From the NCBI GenBank assembly GCA_015063545.1, contig SVTX01000016.1, positions 1 to 37,631 of the forward strand: a stretch of DNA of 37,631 nucleotides, written 5' to 3'. The notes under the pieces are model-generated. The model ran no database searches, was not told the origin of the DNA, and was given only the letters and a program-made list of their open reading frames with translations. This stretch comes from Oscillospiraceae bacterium (GTDB lineage Bacteria; Bacillota; Clostridia; Oscillospirales; CAG-272). The translations under genes were made by a program, and so were the position numbers. The first letter of the stretch is position 1; each line of letters begins with the position of its first letter. Below, piece by piece: positions 32,049-37,631 of this stretch.

Positions 32049-32161
32049 AAAGTTAGTTTGAGCAGGCAAAGGGGAACCCCCACTTGTGTAGTCCCCCCCC
32101 TGCCAAGCCTTCGTATTTTGCATTCACCCATTCGTGGCGCTTTGAGGGATGAGGAATATTT

Positions 32162-32303
32162 CGCGCTCTGCGGAGTGCGACCAAGGCTGCGCGCCTTGGA
32201 AGCCGGTCTCTTTTTGAAAAAAGAGATGCAAAAACTTTTATATCGCTTTGCGTATAAGGATTTATTTGAAGTTTTTTGCGCAGCTTTTTTACAAAAAAGC
32301 TGC
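32162..32303. repeat. Cluster of four hairpins upstream of mnmG
   Basis: In order: CGCGCTC/GAGTGCG (32162-32179), CCAAGGC/GCCTTGG (32181-32199), TCTCTTTTT/AAAAAAGAGA (32207-32226) and GCAGCTTTTTT/AAAAAAGCTGC (32280-32303). The last ends 8 bp before the mnmG ribosome binding site. A C8 run sits at 32093-32100. The reading frame of mnmG is open through this stretch but shows no protein conservation I recognise. No clear promoter for mnmG was seen in the 32049-32324 gap. Confidence 0.7.
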
Positions 32304-32324
32304 ATCCAAAGAAAGGACAATTCT

Positions 32325-34223
32325 ATGGAATTGAAAACACAAATTGTAGTTGTCGGTGCGGGACACGCGGGCATCGAGGCAGCGCTTGCGTGCGCGAGAA
32401 TGGGAATGGACACGGTGCTTTTTACAATGTCTATCGACAGTCTTGCCAATATGCCGTGCAATCCGTCTATCGGAGGAAGCGCCAAGGGACATCTCGTTTA
32501 TGAGATAGATGCGCTCGGCGGAGAAATGGGATATGCGGCGGATCAGGTCACGATCCAATCCCGCACTCTCAATCTCGGCAAAGGCGCGGCGGTGCATTCC
32601 AAAAGAGTACAAGCCGACAGAACAAAATATAAGCAAATAATGAAGCAAACCCTTGAAAACACAGAGAATTTGCGTGTAATTCAAGCAGAAGTTACGGGAA
32701 TATTGACGCAAGAGTGTGAGGGTGTGTATTCAAGAAAAATAGTCGGTGTCACAACTCACCTTTGCGAGACTTGGGAGTGCGAAGCGGTGATAATTGCCGC
32801 GGGAACTTATCTTGAATCGGCGATATTTGTTGGCGACGTAACGTATTCTTCGGGCCCCGACGCGCTTTTGCCGTCAAAGGGACTTTCTTCATCGTTGGCT
32901 GAGGCGGGAGTGAAAATAATGCGCTTTAAAACGGGAACTCCCGCAAGAGTCAAGCGCGCAAGCATTGATTTTTCAAAGCTTGAGGTTCAGGAAGGCGAGC
33001 GCGATGCGACGCCGTATTCCTGGAAAACCGAGCCTGCAGAATATCTTTGTGACAGAGATCAAACACCTTGCCATATAGTTTATACAAACGCGCAAACTCA
33101 CCGTATTATAAGGGAAAATATACACCGTTCGGCGCTATATTCGGGGAATATACACGGAACCGGACCGAGATACTGTCCGTCTATTGAGGATAAGCTTGTT
33201 CGTTTTGCTGACAAGGAAAGACATCAGCTTTTTGTTGAGCCGATGGGCGACAACAATGAGGAGATGTACATTCAGGGATTTTCGACTTCTTTGCCCACGG
33301 ACGTGCAGTATCAGATGCTCAAAAGCCTTGATGGATTTGAAAATGCTCAGATAATGAGATACGCGTATGCTATAGAATATGACTGCGCCGATCCCACTCA
33401 GCTCTTTCCCACGTTGGAGTTCAAGAACATTTCGGGACTTTACGGCGCGGGACAGTTCAATGGAACGTCGGGATATGAAGAAGCGGCGGCTCAAGGGCTT
33501 GTCGCAGGAATAAATGCGGCTTTAAAGCTCAAAAATCAACCGCCCATGATACTCGACAGATCCGAAAGTTATATAGGAACGCTCATTGACGACCTTACGG
33601 TAAAAGGAACTAACGAGCCGTACAGAATGATGACCTCACGCTCCGAATACAGACTTCTTTTGCGACAGGACAACTCGGATATGAGACTGACACCTATAGG
33701 CAGAGCTGCCGGCATAGTCTCTGATGAGCAGTTTGAGGCGTTTTCTCGACGCAAGCAAATGGTAGATAGCGAAAAAGAAAGGCTTGAGAAAACATACATT
33801 TCGAAGGAAAAAGCAAGTGAATTTCTTATAAAGAACGGCAAAGATGCCGCAAAATCGGGAGTTTCTTTAGCAGACATTTTGCGCCGCCCTGATTTTGACT
33901 ATGACAGCATAGCTGAGCTTGATGATTCTCGCCCCAAACTGCCGAGATCTGTTATAATTACGGCATCTACCGATATAAAATATGCGGGATACGAAAAAAG
34001 GCAGCTTTCCGAAGTTGAAAAGCGCGCAAAGCTTGACAAAAAGCGACTTTCACCTGACACAGATTATATGTCGATAAAGGGATTGCGCACCGAAGCGGCG
34101 CAAAAACTCAACGCGTATAAGCCCATGACCGTAGGTCAAGCGGCGGCGATAAGTGGTGTGAATCCTGCAGATATAGCGGTACTCCTCATATATTTTGACG
34201 CGAAACGAGGTGACGCAGAGTGA
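32325..34223 (+). CDS. mnmG: tRNA U34 5-carboxymethylaminomethyl modification enzyme MnmG
   Basis: 632 aa, full length, from the ATG at 32325. This start is preceded by AAAGGACAATTCT and gives [20 protein letters not shown]; the in-frame extension to 32058 crosses hairpins and is not coding. The FAD-binding [10 protein letters not shown] is at 11-20, followed by [20 protein letters not shown] (about 45-64), YCPSIEDK and the C-terminal tRNA-binding helical domain. With MnmE it installs the cmnm5 group on wobble uridine of tRNAs reading NNA/NNG codons. Its stop overlaps the rsmG start by 4 bp (GTGA), so the two are translationally coupled. Confidence 0.97.
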   Translation: MELKTQIVVVGAGHAGIEAALACARMGMDTVLFTMSIDSLANMPCNPSIGGSAKGHLVYEIDALGGEMGYAADQVTIQSRTLNLGKGAAVHSKRVQADRTKYKQIMKQTLENTENLRVIQAEVTGILTQECEGVYSRKIVGVTTHLCETWECEAVIIAAGTYLESAIFVGDVTYSSGPDALLPSKGLSSSLAEAGVKIMRFKTGTPARVKRASIDFSKLEVQEGERDATPYSWKTEPAEYLCDRDQTPCHIVYTNAQTHRIIRENIHRSALYSGNIHGTGPRYCPSIEDKLVRFADKERHQLFVEPMGDNNEEMYIQGFSTSLPTDVQYQMLKSLDGFENAQIMRYAYAIEYDCADPTQLFPTLEFKNISGLYGAGQFNGTSGYEEAAAQGLVAGINAALKLKNQPPMILDRSESYIGTLIDDLTVKGTNEPYRMMTSRSEYRLLLRQDNSDMRLTPIGRAAGIVSDEQFEAFSRRKQMVDSEKERLEKTYISKEKASEFLIKNGKDAAKSGVSLADILRRPDFDYDSIAELDDSRPKLPRSVIITASTDIKYAGYEKRQLSEVEKRAKLDKKRLSPDTDYMSIKGLRTEAAQKLNAYKPMTVGQAAAISGVNPADIAVLLIYFDAKRGDAE

Positions 34224-34945
34224 TTTTTGAAGAGTTTAAAGCGTCGTTGTACGGTTGTTTTGGGCAAAACGGGCTTTCGACACTTTTGAACGAGGAAAAT
34301 GCCGAAAAGCTGTACGCGTTTGCCAACCATCTTGTTGAGACAAATAAAAATGTGAATTTGACGGCTATCACGGACATGAACGGTATAATATTTAAGCATT
34401 TTGCGGATTGCGCGGTGTTATGTTCGCATATAAACAAGGGTGCAAGCGTGATAGACGTAGGATGCGGAGCCGGATTCCCTTCTTTGCCGCTTGCAATTCT
34501 TCGTCCGGATATTCAGATAACTTCGCTTGACAGCACAGCAAAAAAGATAAACTTCATCAACGGCGCCGCGCAAAAGCTTTCCATTAATAATATAACGGCG
34601 ATTGTGTCGCGTGCAGAGGACTTCGCGAAAGACCACCGGGAAGGATTTGACTATGCTACGAGCCGCGCGGTTGCAAGACTTAATATACTTTGTGAGCTGT
34701 GTCTGCCACTCGTTAAGGTCGGCGGAAGTTTTCTTCCATTGAAAGCCAGCAAAGCGCAAGAAGAAATTGATGAGGCGCAAGACGCCATAAAGCTGCTTGG
34801 CGGCGAGATAAAAAAGGCTTACTTCTATGAGTTGGCATTTTGCGGTGAGACACTTGAGAGATGCATCGCGGAGATAGCAAAAACCTCGCGTTCGTTGGAT
34901 AAATATCCAAGAATGTATTCACAAATATTGAAAAAGCCGTTATAA
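34220..34945 (+). CDS. rsmG: 16S rRNA (guanine-527 N7)-methyltransferase
   Basis: 241 aa starting with GTG within the mnmG stop. The SAM-binding motif [18 protein letters not shown] is at 77-94, preceded by [13 protein letters not shown], the typical RsmG N-terminal motif. [20 protein letters not shown] and [10 protein letters not shown] are conserved later blocks. It methylates G527 in the 530 loop of 16S rRNA; loss of this activity gives low-level streptomycin resistance in other species. A strong terminator follows immediately, separating it from parA. Confidence 0.97.
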   Translation: MIFEEFKASLYGCFGQNGLSTLLNEENAEKLYAFANHLVETNKNVNLTAITDMNGIIFKHFADCAVLCSHINKGASVIDVGCGAGFPSLPLAILRPDIQITSLDSTAKKINFINGAAQKLSINNITAIVSRAEDFAKDHREGFDYATSRAVARLNILCELCLPLVKVGGSFLPLKASKAQEEIDEAQDAIKLLGGEIKKAYFYELAFCGETLERCIAEIAKTSRSLDKYPRMYSQILKKPL

Positions 34946-34949
34946 CGGC

Positions 34950-34977
34950 AAAAAAGGCGGATCAATCCGCCTTTTTT
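34950..34977. terminator. Terminator of mnmG-rsmG
   Basis: AAAAAAGGCGGAT pairs with ATCCGCCTTTTTT around a two-base loop. Its last T is the first base of parS-like copy 1. Confidence 0.92.
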
Positions 34978-35192
34978 GTTCCACGTAGAACAGTCTCAAA
35001 ATGTTCCACGTAGAACAGTCTCAAAATGTTCCACGTAGAACAGTCTCAAAATGTTCCACGTAGAACAGTCTCAAAATGTTCCACGTAGAACAGTCTCAAA
35101 ATGTTCCACGTAGAACAGTCTTAAAATGTTCCACGTAGAACAGTCTTAAAATGTTCCACGTAGAACACTCCCAAAATGTTCCACGTAGAACA
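34977..35192. repeat. Nine-copy parS-like array upstream of parA
   Basis: Nine identical 16-bp sites, TGTTCCACGTAGAACA, start at 34977 and recur every 25 bp to 35177. The 9-bp linkers are GTCTCAAAA (five times), GTCTTAAAA (twice) and CTCCCAAAA. The site differs from the Firmicute parS consensus TGTTNCACGTGAAACA at two positions in its right half, and has a single mismatch to a perfect palindrome, always on the same side. With parA-parB directly downstream it is very probably the ParB binding region. It may also act as an operator, since it ends 32 bp before the parA -35 box. Confidence 0.9.
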
Positions 35193-35223
35193 CCAAAAAA
35201 GTTAAAAAAATTTTAAAAAGCTA

Positions 35224-35252
35224 TTGAAAATACATAAAATTTGTAGTATAAT
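35224..35252 (+). promoter_or_regulatory. Sigma-A promoter of parA-parB
   Basis: TTGAAA (35224-35229), 17-bp spacer, TATAAT (35247-35252), about 50 bp before the parA start. The 34946-35303 gap therefore holds terminator, parS array and promoter, in that order. Confidence 0.85.
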
Positions 35253-35303
35253 ATTGCTGTTAGACTGAAAATTATGATAAAATCAGATTAGGAGGACATA
35301 AAG

Positions 35304-36068
35304 TTGGGAAAAATAATATCATTCTCCAACCAAAAAGGCGGCGTTGGCAAGACAACGTCTGCCGTTAACGTAGCGGCATCCCTTGGCATCCTCGGACACA
35401 AGACCTTGCTTATTGACCTTGATCCTCAGGGTAATGCAACGAGTGGAGTGGGTGTTTCCAAAAGAAATCTCAAGGTTTCTATTAACGATGTTTTGTATGG
35501 AAGCGTTACTGCTAAGGAGGCTATTTTGCAGACCGCGTATACAAATTTGGATGTTATTCCTGCAAATATTACGCTTGCCGGAGCGGAATACAATCTTTAT
35601 TCGGAAGATGGAAACACGGAAAGCGTGATAAAAAACGCACTTGATCCTATAAAGGAAGATTACGACTACATAATCATCGACTGCCCCCCGTCTCTCAGCT
35701 TGCTTACGGTAAATGCGCTCGTGGCCAGTGATGGAGTCGTTATCCCTATGCAGTGTGAGTTTTTCGCGCTCGAAGGACTTTCGCAGCTTGCTGTCACAAT
35801 AGGCAAAGTGAAGCAGAACTTTAATCCCGCGCTGAATATCACCGGAATACTTGTTACTATGTATAATGGAAGACTTTTGCTTTCGCTTCAGGTTATCAAC
35901 GAGCTTAGAAAGCACTATAAGGACAAGCTGTTTTCTACAAACATTTCCCGCGGCGTAAGGGTTTCGGAGGCGCCAAGCTTTGGCGTTCCCGTATATTATC
36001 ACGATAAGCGTTGCAAGGGCGCAGTCGAGTATCTCGCCGTTGCAAAAGAGCTTGCGACAAGAATATAA
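35304..36068 (+). CDS. parA: Chromosome partitioning ATPase ParA/Soj
   Basis: 254 aa, starting with TTG at 35304 behind a strong GGAGG (MGKIISFSNQKGGVGKTTSA). The deviant Walker A KGGVGKTT is at 11-18, Walker A' is LLIDLDPQGNATSG, and Walker B is YIIIDCPPSLSLLTVNAL. The length is that of chromosomal Soj. It binds DNA non-specifically when ATP-bound and works with ParB to move or separate origins, and influences DnaA in Bacillus. parB starts 17 bp after its stop. Confidence 0.97.
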   Translation: MGKIISFSNQKGGVGKTTSAVNVAASLGILGHKTLLIDLDPQGNATSGVGVSKRNLKVSINDVLYGSVTAKEAILQTAYTNLDVIPANITLAGAEYNLYSEDGNTESVIKNALDPIKEDYDYIIIDCPPSLSLLTVNALVASDGVVIPMQCEFFALEGLSQLAVTIGKVKQNFNPALNITGILVTMYNGRLLLSLQVINELRKHYKDKLFSTNISRGVRVSEAPSFGVPVYYHDKRCKGAVEYLAVAKELATRI

Positions 36069-36084
36069 TAAGGAGGACTTATAA

Positions 36085-36969
36085 ATGGCACGAGGTGGAC
36101 TTGGAAGAGATTTTTATTCCATTCTTGACGACAATTTTATTGAAGACAAAAAGGATTCCGTGAAAACGATCAGAGTTTCGGATATTGAGCCGAGACGCGA
36201 TCAGCCCAGAAAGACGTTTGACGAAGAAGGATTGCAGATTCTTGCGGATTCTATCGCTATACACGGAGTTCTGCAGCCAATTATAGTAAGAGAAAATCAG
36301 GCATTCCCCGGAACATACGAGATAATTGCGGGCGAACGCCGTTGGAGAGCTGCAAAAATGGCGGCTTTGACGGATATTCCCGTAATAATTGTTGACGGAA
36401 ACGATCTCAAAATAGCGCAGATATCTCTTGTAGAAAATGTGCAGAGAGAAGATCTTAACGCAGTTGAAGAAGCATTGGCTTACAATGCTTTGATAGAGAG
36501 ATTCGGACTTACACAGGAGCAGGTATCCCGCGAGGTTGGCAAGAGTCGCCCTTCTATTGCAAATATGCTCAGATTGCTTGAATTGCCCGACGAAGTCCTT
36601 GAACTTGTTAGAGACAACAAGCTTTCCGTGGGTCATGCTAAGGTGATTCTTGGGCTGGACGATGATCAGAAGATGATAGAGGTTGCTCAAAAGATAATCG
36701 AGAACGGATGTTCTGTGAGAGAAGCCGAAAGAATAGTAAAGAAGGTTCTTGAGCAGAAGGATAAGGATGTATCCGAGATAGTAAAGCCTGATGCTCAAAG
36801 AAGAATTTATATGAGATCTCTTGAGGTCAGAGCCATGGAAGCGCTCGGCAGAAAGGTAAAGATCAATTCTACAAAGAAAAAGACTGTAGAATTTACATAC
36901 GATTCCGATGATGACTTGGCAGAGCTTCTCACACTTGTATGCGGAGACAAGTTTTTCTCCGAAAAATAA
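36085..36969 (+). CDS. parB: ParB/Spo0J centromere-binding protein
   Basis: 294 aa with AAGGAGG before the ATG. The N-terminal domain has IEPRRDQPRKTF, SIAIHGVLQPIIV and the CTPase/clamp motif GERRWRAAK. The helix-turn-helix lies in LTQEQVSREVGKSRPSIANM, which would read parS. The C-terminal dimerisation region ends IEFTYDSDDDLAELLTLV-like (VEFTYDSDDDLAELLTLVCG). ParB loads at parS and slides as a CTP-dependent clamp, recruiting SMC. The neighbouring array gives nine likely loading sites. Confidence 0.96.
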   Translation: MARGGLGRDFYSILDDNFIEDKKDSVKTIRVSDIEPRRDQPRKTFDEEGLQILADSIAIHGVLQPIIVRENQAFPGTYEIIAGERRWRAAKMAALTDIPVIIVDGNDLKIAQISLVENVQREDLNAVEEALAYNALIERFGLTQEQVSREVGKSRPSIANMLRLLELPDEVLELVRDNKLSVGHAKVILGLDDDQKMIEVAQKIIENGCSVREAERIVKKVLEQKDKDVSEIVKPDAQRRIYMRSLEVRAMEALGRKVKINSTKKKTVEFTYDSDDDLAELLTLVCGDKFFSEK

Positions 36970-36992
36970 TCTGATAGCAAAGGAAAAATATC

Positions 36993-37631
36993 ATGTTAGA
37001 CATAAATTACATTAAACAAAATCCCGAAGAAGTAATTGCGAGACTTGCGCACAAGGGCAAGGATGCAAAGGAAGATATTGAAAAAATACTTGAACTTGAT
37101 TCCCGCCGTCGCGCTCTTATCATGGAGACAGAAAGCTACAAGGCGGAACAGAACAAGCTCACGAAAATGATCCCCATGTATAAAAAGGAAGGAAAAGATC
37201 CCTCCGAAATATTCGCAAAATCCAAGGAATTGTCTGCAAAGGCAAAGGAAAATGACGAAATTCTCAAGAGTGTGGAGGTTGAGCTTCAGTCTTGGATGCT
37301 CGGACTTCCCAACCTTCCCGACCGAGATCTTAAGCCCGGCGGAAAGGAAAATAACGAGCCCATCCGTTATTTCGGCGAGCCTCACAAGTTTGATTTTGAA
37401 CCCAAAAACCATGTAGATCTCTGCACAGATCTTGGTCTTATTGATTATGAGCGCGGAACAAAGCTTTCCGGCTCCGGATTCTGGATCTATCGCGGAATGG
37501 GTTCCAGACTTGAGTGGGCGCTTCTTAATTACTTTATTGAAACACACCTTGGAGATGGCTATGAGCTTATTTTGCCCCCTCATATGCTTGAATATGAGTG
37601 CGGCGTGACTGCGGGACAGTTCCCCAAGTTT
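36993..37631 (+). CDS. serS: Seryl-tRNA synthetase, 5' part
   Basis: The first 213 residues are present and the gene runs off the window. MLDINYIKQNPEEVIARLAHKG is the usual start. A coiled-coil tRNA-binding arm covers about 30-105, then LPNLPD and the beginning of the class II catalytic domain (GSGFWIYRGMGSRLEWALLN, motif 1 region). It charges tRNA-Ser. The ATG is 24 bp after parB with AAAGGA upstream, so it is likely cotranscribed with parAB. No T-box leader is present. Confidence 0.95.
   Translation, partial: MLDINYIKQNPEEVIARLAHKGKDAKEDIEKILELDSRRRALIMETESYKAEQNKLTKMIPMYKKEGKDPSEIFAKSKELSAKAKENDEILKSVEVELQSWMLGLPNLPDRDLKPGGKENNEPIRYFGEPHKFDFEPKNHVDLCTDLGLIDYERGTKLSGSGFWIYRGMGSRLEWALLNYFIETHLGDGYELILPPHMLEYECGVTAGQFPKF

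Noticed and set aside
32058-32324. N-terminal extension of MnmG
   Set aside because: The frame is open, but the region crosses four hairpins, and the ATG at 32325 has a ribosome binding site and gives the standard N-terminus.
34977-35192. CRISPR array
   Set aside because: The repeats are 16-bp near-palindromes with almost constant 9-bp linkers, and no cas genes are present; parA-parB next door explains them as parS sites.
36970-36992. T-box leader of serS
   Set aside because: The gap to parB is only 24 bp, too short for a T-box.

Overview
The window is chromosomal DNA of a low-to-medium GC, spore-forming Clostridia-type Firmicute. The evidence is the gene content: a YtvI-like sporulation membrane protein, a SleB/CwlJ-like cell-wall hydrolase, Jag, YmdB, and the rpmH-rnpA-yidD-yidC-jag and mnmG-rsmG-parA-parB blocks that normally lie near the replication origin. 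Consensus sigma-A promoters (17-bp spacers) and intrinsic terminators are unusually easy to see. No rRNA, CRISPR array, prophage or transposase gene was found.

Layout. 1-5.1 kb: a WG-repeat membrane protein with a low-complexity N-terminus, then mnmE-ymdB (minus) and a tRNA-Met/tRNA-Glu pair (minus). 5.2-11 kb: a SleB-like hydrolase, then an operon of alr, a large lipoprotein with a probable glycoside-hydrolase-like fold, and an AraC regulator. 11.1-11.8 kb: a MITE-like element, a structured ncRNA and a tiny Cys-rich ORF. 11.9-15.7 kb: jag, yidC, yidD, rnpA, rpmH and rpsT, all minus. 16.2-18.3 kb: nnrD and a membrane-anchored cyclophilin (minus). 18.4-21.4 kb: ytvI and a split transketolase (plus). 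21.5-22.1 kb: a second copy of the ncRNA followed by a SLOG/DUF2493 ORF (minus). 22.3-30.5 kb: a five-gene Gld-like ABC exporter operon (ATPase, permease, two GldG-like paralogues, DUF4340 protein; minus). 30.7-37.6 kb: ahcY, mnmG-rsmG, a nine-copy parS-like array, parA-parB and the start of serS (plus).

How the genes work together. The core genes cover tRNA U34 modification (MnmE/MnmG), 16S rRNA methylation (RsmG), tRNA 5' processing (RnpA), membrane protein insertion (YidC/YidD/Jag), chromosome segregation (ParA/ParB/parS) and S-adenosylhomocysteine recycling (AhcY). The usual jag-mnmE-mnmG-rsmG-parA-parB order is broken up by the accessory blocks.

Most notable signal. Two loci, 11320-11734 (plus) and 22069-21522 (minus), share one architecture: sigma-A promoter, about 200-nt structured RNA starting 6 nt after the -10 box, a small covarying tail hairpin, a UUCG-loop terminator, and a small ORF whose start lies exactly 19 nt past the U-tract. 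The RNAs share little primary sequence in their long stems but have matching base-pairing and nearly identical tails. The two ORFs are unrelated (a Cys-rich 60-aa protein and a 109-aa SLOG-fold protein). This looks like a modular RNA-plus-ORF system that the gene annotation does not explain. A second unusual element is the nine identical parS-like sites at exact 25-bp spacing just upstream of parA.
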